A stretch of 64,000 bases of DNA from Eupeodes corollae (GCF_945859685.1 NC_079147.1:99316315-99380314); one strand, 5' to 3'. Shown: positions 45,964-57,290, numbered from the stretch's first letter. Notes: generated from the letters alone by a model not told the origin. Translations and numbers: made by a program.

Positions 45964-48900
45964 CTTACTCACTTACTTACTTAAGGTGGCGCTACAGTCC
46001 GGGCCGGATCTGGGCCTCAGCCAACAAGCGTCTCCAGCCAGTTAGGTCCCTAGCTAGCTGACTTCAGTTTCGCACTCCAAGTTGGTTGAGGTCTTTACCC
46101 ACCTTTGTCGCGGTCTTCCTCTGCCGCGCCGTCCCTCGGGATTAGAATCGAAGACCTTCCGGGCTGGAGCGTTGATGTCCATTCGCTCTACATGACCCAG
46201 CCATCGAAGTCGTTGGACTCTTATTCTGCTAATTTATGTCAGTGTCGCTGTACAGCCCGTATAGTTCGTCGTTATATCTTCTCCTCCATTTCCCATCTAT
46301 GCGTATACGGGACCAAAAACCACCCGAAGCATTTATCTCTTTAAATGAGAACCGGAATGATGAGTGTCTTATAGATGGTAATTTTAGATGCTCGAGAGAG
46401 GACTTTACTTCTCAATCGCCTCCTAAGTCCAAAGAAACAACGATTTGCAAGAGTTATTCTTCGTTTGATTTCAGCGCTGGTGTCGTTTTCTGCATTAATA
46501 GCCGTGCCTAGGTAGACAAAGTCCTTAACTACCTCAAAGTTATAGCTGTCCATGGTGACGTCTTTTCCAACACGTCGTTGTTCAACGTCCTTTTTTGATG
46601 ACAGCATATACTTGGTCTTGCCCTCATTGACCACTAAACCCATCTTCTTCGCTTCCGTCGCAATGCTCAAAAACGCTCCACTGACATCACGCTTTGATCT
46701 TCCAATTATGTCAATATCATCTGCGTATCCGAGTAATTGGATGGATTTTTGGAAGATTGTGCCTCTAGTGTTGACGGTTGAGTTTTGCACAATTCTTTCC
46801 AGAACGATGTTGAAGAAGTCGCATGACATGACATTGACATCAAATACATCGGTGAGATCTTTTCCGACCTTGATGGAGCAGCGTGTATTCTCCATCGTCC
46901 TTCTGCACAAACGGATGAGTTTGACAGGGATGCCAAAACTAAACATTGCTTTGTAGAGCTCTTTCCTATGGATACTGCCATACACGGCTTTAAAATCGAT
47001 AAAGTGATGGTGGGTATCGATTTGAAGCTCCTGGGTCTTTTCTGCCGTAGTGTGAATATTTGGTCGATAGTGGACTTTCCTGGTCTGAAGAATTAATCGG
47101 GTTGTTGACAAACAGCTTCAGACGTTCACATTATACGGCAGAAAGGATCTTATATGCAATGCTGAGGAGACTGATGCCTCTGTAGTTGGCGCAGTTTAGA
47201 GGGTCTCCTTTCTTATGTATCGGGCACACTATGTTGAGATTCCACTCATCGGGCATGCTTTCTTCCGACCATATTTGGCAGATGAGTTGGTGCATGCTCC
47301 CTACCAAGTCATCGCCTGCTGCTTTGAATAGTTCGGCAGCGATACCATCAGCCCCAGCAGCTTTGTTTGACTTCAGTTTAGATATAGCTATCTTCACTTC
47401 GTCAAGGTCGGGTCTATCTCCCTTACAGCGGAATTCAATTCGTCATCGCCGTTATATAATTTGGATAAGTTGTCTTTCCATATTCTCAACATAGAATACG
47501 GTTCCACTACGATGTTCCCCTGATCGTCTTTACAAGCTTCGGTTCGTGGCTGGTACCCTTGGGAAGTTTTATTTTAAATAAATAAATTGGGTAGCGCAAC
47601 AGTCCGTAGAGAACCCAAGACCTCTCTCATGAAAGTCCAAAGCACTAACCATCATTCCACGGGTTTAACCTTTTGGTAAAATTTAAGAACCTCATTCCTG
47701 TTGTGACTTCCCTCTATCTCCTCGATCGCGCGCTTCTCGTGCTCTCTTTTTTTCTATCTAAGAAGCCGGTGTTCCTCTCTCTTTTTTTGCTCGTAGAGCT
47801 CGCGAGCAGCTGTGGTAATTTTGTGCAGCGCCGTTTTGCATGCCTGCTGTTTCGCTGCGTGAGCTTGCCGGCATTCGTCGTCAAACCAGGGGTTTCAATG
47901 TGGTGGCCGTGTGAAACCTAGCACTTCAGAGGCGGCATCTCTGATGGCTGCTAGACAATGTTGCCACTGATTTTCAATGCTTAATGCAGGCAACATAGGA
48001 CTCCTTAAGAGGTTATTGAAGACTCGCTCGGAAAAGGACATGGCAGTCTCTTGCGATTGTAGCTGTCTAACGTCGAAACTTCACACAATACTTCCTTTTT
48101 TTGGCTTGAACAGTGATATTCGTAGCCGTACCTTGGCTACAACGAAAAAGTGGTTCGAGTCAATGTTCGCCTCTCGGAAAGTTAGGATATCCTGTATACG
48201 GGAAAAGTGTCGAGCGTCGATCGCAATGTGGTCAATCTGGTTGACGGTTGATTGATTATGGATATTGAGATGTGTGAACTGCATACGATCAGCCTGAATC
48301 CGTTGTCGGAGGTGGTTTCGTGCAGGCTGTGTCTCCCGATTGTGCGACCAGGGATGTTTTCTCTTCCTAGCTTGGCGTTAAAATCTCCTAAGATAATTTT
48401 AATGTCATAGCCAGAGCACTGCTCATAATTCTTGTGCAAGAGCTCGAAGAATATGACGTTGGTGTCTTCATCTTTCTCCTCTGTTTTGGCGTGCGCGCAT
48501 ATTAGGCTTATGTTGGCGAATTCAGCCTTGAAGCGGATTGTCGTGATGCGCTGGCTCACATTGTTGAAAATTAAGACTTTTTGCCTGAGTCTAGTTCCAA
48601 CAACAAATCCACACCCAAATAGACGCTGTCTTTGTTCTAGGTAGCAGTCACCGTAGTATACATTGCAGTCTTTTAGTTTATGTTTGTGCGGTCCATCCCA
48701 TCCCATTACTTGGATGGCGGTAATATCTGCCTGCCTCCAACCGATCCGTATAGGCCTGGGCTCCGAAAAAGTCGTAGAAGCCCTATAAAGTGTTCATTAA
48801 GTAGTTCAACCTTACTGGAACTGTAGACGCTGCCGTTGATTCCATCTCGAGAACTCGTTCGCTGCCGTCTGAATAAGGAGAGATGCCTTAATGAAAACAC

Positions 48901-49045
48901 CTCTCCCCCTCTCTCGTTTGCTGCCCTCACAATTTCACGGCGATTAGGTGAGACTAGGAGTTGATAGACAGAGGTGGGGTTTGAGAAAAACTTGTGGACG
49001 CTTGTGTCCTCTTGAACGCACATGTCTACCATTTGATCGTAAATT
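45964..49045 (-). pseudogene. RTE-type LINE, near full length, frame broken
   Basis: Order on the minus strand: a 5' region (49045-48710), an AP-type endonuclease part (48706-48182; motif IILGDFNAKLG with catalytic Asp/Asn, CAHAKTEEKD), a linker, and the RT. The RT includes KAAGADGIAAELFKAAGDDL (about 47370-47310), PIHKKGDP, NYRGISLL, then DFKAVYGSIHRKEL (motif A; its last Asp is Gly here), and GYADDIDIIGRSKRD (motif C, intact). The C-terminal region runs to about 46010. The 3' end has GGACTGTAGCGCCACC and a (GTAA)n tail (45964-45985). Stops and shifts separate the frames, so it is inactive. Confidence 0.82.
47574..47672 (-). repeat. SINE copy lacking its body
   Basis: On the minus strand a SINE head (ACCCGTGGAATGATGGTTAG, with the B box GGTCTTGGGTTC) runs directly into the SINE 3' tail (TACGGACTGTTGCGCTACCC then AATTTATTT). 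It lies within the linker region of the RTE copy. Confidence 0.7.
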
Positions 49046-49059
49046 CGACTGCATCCCAA

Positions 49060-49420
49060 AAAATGTATCGTCGAAGGAGAAATAAAGAACCCAAATGTCC
49101 ATCCTTTTCTGATTGCCTAAAAATGTATTATCACAATACCTGTGGAAGTAATGTCGACTACGATGTTATCATTATTGTTGAATCTTGGCTTTGGAGTGGA
49201 ATTTCTGATTCTGAAATTTTTGACGTTAATTCTTATATTGTCTTCTGGAAAGATCGCTGAGTTACTACTGGAGATCAAATTCACTACGTATCACCGTTAT
49301 TGAACGAATTTGTTTTTCCATCATTAAAGTTGCCTTATTTGGAAGGTAATTTTTTGGCAGCTACCCAATCAGATACTAGGATCTTGCCTTACTTTAAAGT
49401 CCATTATGTCGCCTGAACCT
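49060..49420 (+). pseudogene. LINE endonuclease fragment (Jockey-type)
   Basis: The plus frame at 49062-49260 contains LKMYYHNTCG and YDVIIIVESWLWSGISDSEI, then YIVFWKDR, matching the start of non-LTR endonucleases (the ETWL-type motif carries the catalytic Glu). A stop follows, and traces continue out of frame to about 49420. Confidence 0.6.
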
Positions 49421-49739
49421 GCTCATTTTAACCCAAATTAACTGTTAGAATTTGTAGAACGTATTAAACATTTTGTATCGAGCAGAACACTAGGACTAAA
49501 AGAAACCAAAAGTTGGTTTTTAAAACTCTACTGTTATGGAAATCTTACGAGCATCGCCTACTGCAACCTCCTTTTTGTAGATTCATTTAAGAATTTTTAG
49601 TAATTTTTCCAAAAAGATAGGATTGGTGAAATGGCAGATACGAAAGATTTCTATTCAACTATCTTAACTGAGGTTCTAAGGAAGAGTTGGGTCAGGAATT
49701 TGTTCTTTAAATATCTCAAACATTGTTAAGACGAACTAT

Positions 49740-50640
49740 CAAACCTAAGCATTAACCTCCATATAATTTGTGGAAAGGGCCATGGAATGAAAATCAAAAA
49801 ACTGACTTAATTTTTGCGCCTGATGAAATATCTCTAGCCATTGAGGCCTTTCTACCACAAAAACATAAAGACATTGTGCAAGAGTTTTAAAGAGAGATAG
49901 TGTTTGAAAGAAGGTATCGGGAACGACAGAGTCTGGTACAGCATTCCACATTCACGTAGTACGGCTAAAGAACCAAAATCTGTACGGCTGAAGTTGGAAT
50001 GTGGATGTGAATTCCTAGAGGTGTAAGTATTAATTTAAATTGTTTGAGACGAGAAATGAAGCTGGGCTATTTAACTGGAACACAGTATTTAAAGTAGTAC
50101 CCGTGGCATGATGGTTAGTGCGTTGGACTGTCATGCCAGAGGTCTTGGGTTCGATCCCTGCCTATGCCATCTAAAGTCTTTTCACGGGTACTGCCTCTTG
50201 CGAGGAATTGACAAATTCTCCAAGAGTAACTCTTGTCATGAAAAAGTGCTTTCTCAAATTAGCCGTTCGGATTCGGTGTATAAACTGTAGGTCCCCTCCA
50301 TTCCTGACAACATTACTCGCACACAGGAATGGCTGAGAGTTGTAAGTCACTAGGCCCTAGTTCTCAACGGACTGTTGCGCCACTCAATTTATTTTACACT
50401 ATTTAAAAATAACAGTAAAAAAGGTTGAGTCAAGAAACTCCACGATGATGTTCAAGTGGCTTAATTGAGTCAATGATCTTATCATCACCAATAATTTTAA
50501 AAGCTCGCCTTTGAATTCTGTCAAAGATGCTTAACTATGTTCCTAGACCAACAGCACAGATGTTGAAATCTTATTGAAGTAAAGGTCGTGTATAGGTTCT
50601 GTAATTTGTAGCCAGATAAGTAGGAGAGAGCATCTTATAG
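49740..50640 (-). pseudogene. LINE 3' end (RT C-terminus), split by a SINE
   Basis: Minus strand: C-terminal blocks DRIQRRAFKIIGDDKIIDSI (about 50535-50475) and LFYCYF (about 50425-50405), then the SINE, then ISRLKQ- and VWNAVPDSVVPDTFFQTLSL (about 49950-49880). These are the usual end of Jockey/CR1-type ORF2 proteins. Stops are present. Confidence 0.65.
50094..50395 (+). repeat. tRNA-derived SINE, full length (302 bp)
   Basis: Starts GTAGTACCCGTGGCATGATGG. A box at 50104-50114, B box GGTTCGATCCC at 50148-50158. The 3' tail TAGGCCCTAGTTCTCAACGG plus ACTGTTGCGCCACTC matches the 3' end of the RTE LINE (52645-52670). Flanked by ACAGTATTTAAA (50082-50093) and ACACTATTTAAA (50396-50407), a 12-bp duplication with one mismatch. 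Inserted in a LINE remnant. Confidence 0.9.
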
Positions 50641-50641
50641 T

Positions 50642-50815
50642 ATTTTTGCCAACGTCGCGTCTTATTCTACAAGAGGTGTTTTGTCAAACACATACCGAGA
50701 ATATTTATTTTGTTTCACCTGCTCATAAAACTTTCGAACTTCATTCCTGCTTTTGAGCCACCTAACATCTTCGACTGCTTTATAGCAGTCTAGGGCCTCC
50801 GATAATTCTTCGGCT
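50642..50815 (-). pseudogene. RTE LINE linker fragment, inverted
   Basis: The minus frame gives ALDCYKAVEDVRWLKSRNEV, then RKFYEQVKQNKYSR, matching the plus-strand words AVEDVERF...NEVRKSYEQVKR at about 51150-51220. It lies head to head with the plus-strand RTE copy. Confidence 0.65.
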
Positions 50816-50819
50816 GCAC

Positions 50820-52679
50820 GTGGTATAATAAGCGACCTAACATTCCACAATATCGAACGGCTAATATCGCAAGAGATCGCCAAATCCTTTTCCGACCAAG
50901 TTACAAGTAACCTCTCTCGAAGTACTCTGCCGCCAACACAATGTATTGAAAACCAGTGGCAACATTGCCAAGAAGCAATTAGAGAAGCCGCCTCCAACAA
51001 CGACCCCCTATGGTTTGATGAGGAATTTCAACAAACAACAAACACGCAAAGCGGAGCCGCATAAAAGGACGAGAACTGCTCACGAGCTCTATGAGCAGAC
51101 GAGGAACACCGACTTCTCAGAATGAAAAGGAGAGCGCATGAGGAGCGTGCGGTCGAAGATGTTGAGCGGTTCTCAATCACAAATGAAGTTCGAAAGTCTT
51201 ATGAACAGGTGAAACGAATTTCACTGGTACATAAACCTAATAGAAGGTTGCAAAGACGAAACCGCAGTCTTTAAAGCATCAGAAGATAAGTTGGTTGGGA
51301 GCATGCACCAACTTATCTGTAAGATATGGTCGGAAGAAATCATGCCCGATGAATGGAACCTCAGTATTGTTTGCCCGATCCTGAATAAAGGAGACCCTCC
51401 GAACTGCACCAACTATAGAGGAATCAGTCTACTTAACATCGCCTATAAAATCTTCTCTGCCGTAATATGTGAACGTCTAAAGCCCATCATCAACAACATG
51501 ATAGGTGTTTATTAGTGTGATTTTAGACGAGGAAAGTCCACAGTTGATCAAATATTTACATTACGGCAGATCCTGGAAAAAACCCAAGAACACCAAATCG
51601 ACACCCACCATCTTTTCATCGATGTCAAGGCCGCATATGACAGCATCTACAGGGACGAGCAGTATAGAATAGATCCATGTCTAGTTTTGGCATCCCTGCC
51701 AAACTCGTCCATTTGTGCAGGATGACCATGGAGAATTCACGCTGCTCCATAAAGGTTGGAAACAACTTAACATCGTGCTTGAAAGAATAGTGCAGAGTTC
51801 ACACGTCAACACCAGAGGCAATATCTTTCTAAAGTCTGTCCAATTACTAGAATATGCTGATGACATTGACATAATCGGAAGAACTCAGCGTGATGTCAAT
51901 GGGGTTTTTGTGAGTATTGAGGCAGAGGCGGCAAAAATGGGTTTAACGGTTAATGAGGGCAAAACAAAGTACATGCTGTCGTCAAGAAAGGACCTTCCAC
52001 ACCGACGACGTCTTGGTCAAAACGTCACCATCGACGGACGTAACTTTAAAGTAGTCAAGGACTTCGTCTACCTAGGCTCCGCTGTAAACGCAGAAAACAA
52101 CACCAGCGCTGATATCAAACGCAGAATAACTCTTGCTAACCGATGTTTTTTTTGACTAAGGGAGCAATTGAGTGGTAAAGTCCTCTCTCGAGGGACCAAA
52201 GTAAAATAATAACAAATAAGACATTTATCATCCCCGTCCTGCTATACGGTGCAGAAGCATGGACCATGACAAAAGCGGATGAAAGCACCTTGGGTCGCTT
52301 CGAGAGAAAAGTTCTTCGTGTGATCTACGGTCCCGTATGCATCGAAGGGGAGTGGAGGAGAAGATGGAACGACGAGCTGTACGGGCTGTACAGCGACGTA
52401 GACTTAGCCAGAAGGGTAAAAGTCCAACGACTAAGATGGCTGGGTCACGTAGAGCGCATGGAAACCAATGCTCTAGCCCGGAAAGTCTTCGAATCCACAC
52501 CCACAGGACAGCGCAGTAGAGGAAGACCGCGGATCAGGTGGCGCGCACAAGTGGAAGCTGACCTCACCCAACTTGGAGCGCGAAACTGGAGACATCTAGC
52601 TAGAGACCGAGCTAGGTGGAAAAGTTTGTTGGGTCCTAGTTCACACAGGACTGTAGCGCCACCTTTGGTAAGTAAGTAA
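50820..52679 (+). pseudogene. RTE-type LINE, RT part, broken
   Basis: Plus strand: linker (WQHCQEAIREAASNNDPLWF, about 50940-51010), fingers (KIWSEEIMPDEWNLSIV, NYRGISLLNIAYKI, to an in-frame stop at 51513), motif A (DVKAAYDSIYRDE, about 51620-51660), motif C (EYADDIDIIGRTQRDVNGVF, from about 51852), then RWLGHVERMETNALARKV near 52440-52490. It ends with GGACTGTAGCGCCACC and a short (GTAA)n tail (52679). The frame shifts at least three times. Confidence 0.8.
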
Positions 52680-52805
52680 CATTCCACGTGCATATCCAAA
52701 GTTTGTTGTCCTTAAATCGTTGGCGTGAGTTGTCAACATTAAATCCGAGGATTGTTGGTGCTTCGCAACAGGGTTTTCTTTATGAGGTCAGGAAGTCTTC
52801 CTGAC

Positions 52806-53060
52806 ACACAACCTTCAGCCTAAACGACCAGGTCTTTGATTTAACTCTAAGGGCGAGAGCCGGCATAAGCGTTCCTTACAGGCCTGGGTTTGGAATATGT
52901 CGTAGTAGTTATATAGGGTGTTCACTAAATAGTTCAACCTAACTGGAACTGTAGACGCCAGCGTTGATTCCATCTTGGAAATTCCTTTGCTGCCGTCTGG
53001 ATGAAAGGAGAGATACACCTCTCTCATTTGCTACCCCCAACAACTTTCCACTGGGGTTGA
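52806..53060 (-). pseudogene. RTE LINE 5'-region fragment
   Basis: Similar on the minus strand to 48755-48920 (shared CTAGTGAACACCCTATA-like and GGAACTGTAGACGC lines). Placed tail-to-tail with the plus-strand RTE copy. Confidence 0.6.
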
Positions 53061-53199
53061 AACCCAATCTCCTTTTTTTGATTTTCTTAGGAGCTCTTTC
53101 TTTAACTGACGAGTTTTGAAACGAATCTTAAACCACACCTGTCCCTTGTGACTCTCACTTCTCAGTTACCCCTTCGTTCAAGTAATTTCAGGAATAAAT

Positions 53200-53340
53200 G
53201 GTTTCCAGTATCGTGTGCCGAATGTAGACGGAGAAGCAAGTGAATAAAGCACGTCAAAGGCACAGATTGAACCTAGACCTCTGGCACGACAATCTCACGC
53301 AGTAAACATCCTGCCATGGATTGCCTACACAGCCCATTTA
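53200..53340 (-). repeat. Diverged SINE head
   Basis: The minus strand reads GGCAGGATGTTTACTGCGTG, ATTGTCGTGCCAGAGGTCTA then GGTTCAATC, an aligned but diverged copy of the SINE head with A- and B-box positions kept. The rest of the SINE is not clear. Confidence 0.5.
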
Positions 53341-53491
53341 AAATCGCAAGAAGTGATACTACTGAGGTCTAAAAAAGTCTTTAAAGTTCCTCATCCCATT
53401 TAACTGTCGAATAAATGGGAACTTCGTAAAAAAAACAACAAAACCATATTTAACGAAACTACCATATATTTTGTACTTCATAAAATAAGTC

Positions 53492-54922
53492 TTATGCCCT
53501 TGCCTTCATATATTTACCACTCTTGATAAACGTTACATTGGTAGGCAGCCTCATTTGCAAGAAATTGGACCTCGCTTTGGGAACTGCACATATCAAATTT
53601 GCATACTTTGCTATTTTCACCTTAGACATGCCCAGCTCAGACGACAGCACATTCATATCCAGCTGAAAGTCTTCAGTTAACAGAAAAGCTAATACCAAGA
53701 AGTAACAGATTGCCTTTTCATTCGTCGTAGTCGTTCGTATGCTGGAATAAAACAATGTTAACAAAAAGGTTCAGAGGAGCTTCTTCTTTTTCTAACTTAC
53801 GCCGAGTTATCAATTCCCGTGGTAAACCTTTCGCGGATATCGTTTTCAACCTTTTCTGTGATTTGCGAGAGTTCAAACTTCTTAAGACGTTTTACCCTCG
53901 ACGTTATGAGCTTGAGAAGAGCGTCCATGTAGATAATTATCTTCATATTAAGATTCACCTGATTTGACTTCGGTCCAGTTTTAAGCTGAAGTATATATTT
54001 CTTGAGGAACTCAGACGATATCCTTTGATGAAAAGAAAAATACAGAAATAAGCACGAGAAACTTAATCGGAAAATTCATATCTCTTCGCCTCTCTTACGG
54101 AATATCATCGATGTCTGTGGTCATGAGGACGCTGACTTCCTCATCAAGACGATCCAACAGCTCCTGAGGAATGACATCGTATATATTGTAGACGTTTGGC
54201 AAATTCGTGGCGTCCTTGTTGAATTTGGGGCGAATCGTATCGATGATGACGTCTGTGTTCACGACCTCCTCTGGAGTCTCAGTTACCTCTGACTTATCAA
54301 CGGTGGACTCCAGTTGTTCACGGAATACATCGATACTGACATTATTACGTTCTCGGTTGTTAAGACTGCGTACATCCTTGCGACCACCAAAGACTCGCAT
54401 GGCTGTTTCTTTGGCCGTTTGTTTGGACAAAGCGGCGAATACGGTGTTCTGTTTCTCCTCATAGACCTGGTTGATGAGTTTGACTTGGTCAATCGGTAGA
54501 ATGCGGACCTAGAGAGCCGAATATAAGAACAAAATTAACTTGACATTCAAGCTAAAAGGTACACAGTACAAATTTAAAGCACCTTGTTTGTTGATCTATT
54601 GCGAATGCAAATATAATTGTCCGTCAGAGCTTCAGGATCATCGGCAATGAGCCCAGAGTAAACATTTCCGCAGGTTACAACGACTGCACGTTTTCTTTTT
54701 AGGTCCGTTTCACATTTTGCAGGAAAATAGATGGTTGTATCCTTGTGGGCATTTTTAAGGTCACCGTTTTGGAATTTTACTTTAAAATAGCAAGAAGTTA
54801 TCTTTTTGAGTTATGAACATAAAATTTACAACAATTTGTGAGTTTAACTTACATAAAACTGGTGTTGATTTGTCCCGACTGCGGGTAACTATTTCATCAA
54901 CATAGGGTTTGTCCTTTGGCAT
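53492..54922 (-). CDS. Polr1E: RNA polymerase I subunit RPA49 (five exons, 382 aa)
   Basis: Exons on the minus strand: 54922-54853, 54779-54583, 54508-54099, 54022-53801 and 53741-53492. Introns of 59-76 bp have GT/AG borders; the second donor (GTGCTT) is weak. The lengths sum to 1149 nt, 382 codons plus stop, with matching phases, which supports the model. The product is the A49/PAF53 subunit of nucleolar RNA polymerase I. With its partner A34.5/PAF49 it aids initiation and elongation on rDNA. The N-terminal dimerisation-type part has KFQNGDLK and NVYSGLIADDPEAL. The middle has SKQTAKETAMRVFGGRKDVR and NVYNIYDVIPQELLDRLDEE. The end has a winged-helix-like FQLDMNVLSSELGMSKVKIA and PTNVTFIKSG. 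The identification rests on family motifs from memory. Confidence 0.88.
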
Positions 54923-55599
54923 CTTTTTAATGTTAAATTATGCTACAATTATAATTAAATATTATAAAAAAGAACTATTCTAAGATTCAAATATAAAATT
55001 TAATGTTTTTATTTTAAAATCTCAGCACATGGACGTGAAGAAATGTCAAAATAGTATAGTGAAAGTGACACTTGATATTGATGTGTAAACGCAGAAGACA
55101 GTTGTTACAAATGGATGTGTTCAAAGCTTCAAATGATATGCTACCGAATCTTAGGGTGATTTCCCACTTAACTTGTAGTTTGAAAATTAAGGTTTGTTTT
55201 TCAAAAGAGTTGGTTGAATTCAAACCCTAGCTTTTTTTTTAAAGGAGTTATTTATTAGTAAGAGCAAGCAATAACGTTGATTATAGTAGAGTTATTACGT
55301 AACAAGTTTTTTTGATGGTCGTCGAGCTTTAGTTCAATTATTTCTTGGCTGATATTAGCCTTAAGCGCTTGATTCATCTACAAATTATTGGTATGAAATG
55401 GTTCCCCATAAAGTGGCAAATCGCGACTCAGAGGCAGGTTGGCAGGTATCGCCAACACGCCAACCGTTAAACGAAACGTTGTTTCTAGCCTATCATTGAA
55501 GAATGGCATACCGCTTTTCAACCTGCATCGAAGTCACTTTCTGTGGATTCTGGACAATAACGTACGGGGTTGGATAAAGAGTAAAGATCAAAAATAAAA
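54923..55599. other. Polr1E upstream flank, no gene seen
   Basis: AT-rich, no recognised repeat; the promoter of Polr1E is expected just right of 54922. Confidence 0.4.
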
Positions 55600-55826
55600 A
55601 AATTTTACCTTGGTGTCCACTTGTTAAGTCATGAAAATAAACTAATTATATTCAAAGATATTTTTCAAGCAATTATTCTATACGAATCACCTGCTTGGGT
55701 AGCTGCGCAAAATGCCATATCCGAAGGTTGCAAACTTCTCAAAACAAGTTGTTAAAAATGATGTTAAACCTTCCTTGGCATTTTTCAACCAACGAATTAC
55801 GCATGTTGGCTAATGTTGAATATATT
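55600..55826 (+). pseudogene. Jockey LINE thumb fragment cut by repeat copy E
   Basis: Plus strand, in two frames: NXLIIFKDIFQAIILYESPA, then CHIRRLQTSQNKLLKMMLNL and PWHFSTNELRMLANVE. It matches the C-terminal part of the LINE at 17953-19870 and keeps the segment that is missing there. Coding stops at 55826, where the palindromic repeat begins. Confidence 0.75.
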
Positions 55827-56756
55827 AACTTCCCATATCAAGTTATTGTAATGGTTCCGATTTGTCAAATTGAAAATTTTGACATTTCTCGACGTTTCAA
55901 GGTCCCTAGAGTCGAAATAAAAGATTTTTAGAAAGATGTATGTGTGTGCGTGTGCACGTACGTGTGCGACGTTTTTTTCGTCGGCCATAGCTCAAGAACC
56001 AGATGAGATATCGATTTCAAATAAATTTTGTTATACAGATAATAAGGCAGAAAGATGCAGAAAGGGCTCTCAAGAAAATTGCGTGGATAGTTTTTTTACA
56101 ATAACAGTTTGAAAAAAAGGTATCTTACGAACCAAAAACGCTAGAGACTTGAAATAAATTTTATATAATATATTGTAACGTGATATCAAAGAAGTATATT
56201 TTATCCATTTAAAAAAATTTATCACCTCCAAAATTTTACGACTAAAATATGATTTCATCTCCAAAACAATTTTGTGCAACGAACAATAATGTTTTCGACA
56301 TCTGATAAAATTTTAAGAAAAAACGAATTGACAGTTTTTTTTAATAAAAAATAAAAATCTAAAAAAACATTGCTCAAAGTTGGTAAAAATTGAGTTTCGA
56401 CTCAAATATCTTTTCAAAAACTTGAAATATTGGCTTTAAGCTTATTTTATCTTATAAGAAATATTGTTTTCAACATTCGATAAAGTTTTGAAAAAAATCG
56501 AATTGACAGTTTTTTTTACAAAACAATAAAACCCTAAAAAAAACAATACTAAAACTTGGTAAAAATGTACTTTCGACTCAAATAGCTTTTCAAAAATTAA
56601 AAATATTAACTTCAAACTTATTTTATTTCACGGAAAATACTGTTTTCGATATTCGGTAATTTTTATATAAAAGTCCAACAGTCCGTTTTTTTCATAAAAA
56701 ATAAAATCTACTAAAAATAGTGCGCAAAATTTGGTAAAAATTGATACGAGTACATA
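55827..56756 (+). repeat. Palindromic-end repeat family, copy E
   Basis: Starts AACTTCCCATATCAAGTT (one arm mutated), then TATTGTAATGGTTCCGATTT and an ACGT-rich block (about 55940-55970). Tandem-unit markers are at about 56378, 56557 and 56724 (179 and 167 bp apart). It lacks the final end block. Inserted in a Jockey LINE fragment. Confidence 0.82.
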
Positions 56757-56839
56757 TTTTTTTATTTTAATAGTAAAAATTATTTTAGATGTAGAAATGG
56801 AATAAAACAAGCTGTGTGTAAGGTATTAACAAAATTATG

Positions 56840-57290
56840 TTTTTATTTAAAAGGCGCATGTATGCCATTAAGTGTGGAATATGACATCATTCAAATGCCC
56901 GCCTCGGCTTCTTATGGAGGCACGGACCCGAGTGGCACAATTTTCAATGACTTTTCATCCATATATTGGCTGAATTTGAGCGATGGTCTGTGTTATGTTA
57001 ACCTTTACGGTCGATTGTGGTTTATTTGCGTTCGTCTAGGTACATATGGTTCAATTTGGGCCATAAGAAATTAGTTATTAGTTGACGGTGACCGCCTCAC
57101 TAATATCGTTTTCAAAAAAGTACGGACCAATTAGGCCGCAGCGTCGGCCGCCAGCCCAAAACCCGCATCAAAAAAGTAACTTTTTGAGGATGCATTATCA
57201 CCTGGTGAACCTCGTGTGGTGTTGTAACATATACGGCAATTTTGCTTGTTAACACAGCCATTCATCCAAAAAGATGAATGGCTGTTACTA
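56840..57290 (-). pseudogene. Tc1/mariner-type transposase remnant
   Basis: Minus-strand words around 57010-57260: KIAVYVTTPHEVHQV, PQKVTF, FLWPKLNHMYLDE. The order is that of the family, with stops and a lost catalytic part. Confidence 0.65.

Noticed and set aside
46105..47494. Plus-strand ORFs of 79-134 codons
   Set aside because: Antisense of the RTE reverse transcriptase.
50104..50158. A functional tRNA gene
   Set aside because: A and B boxes are present, but the acceptor and anticodon arms do not fold as a tRNA and the sequence is followed by SINE body and tail, repeated at other loci.
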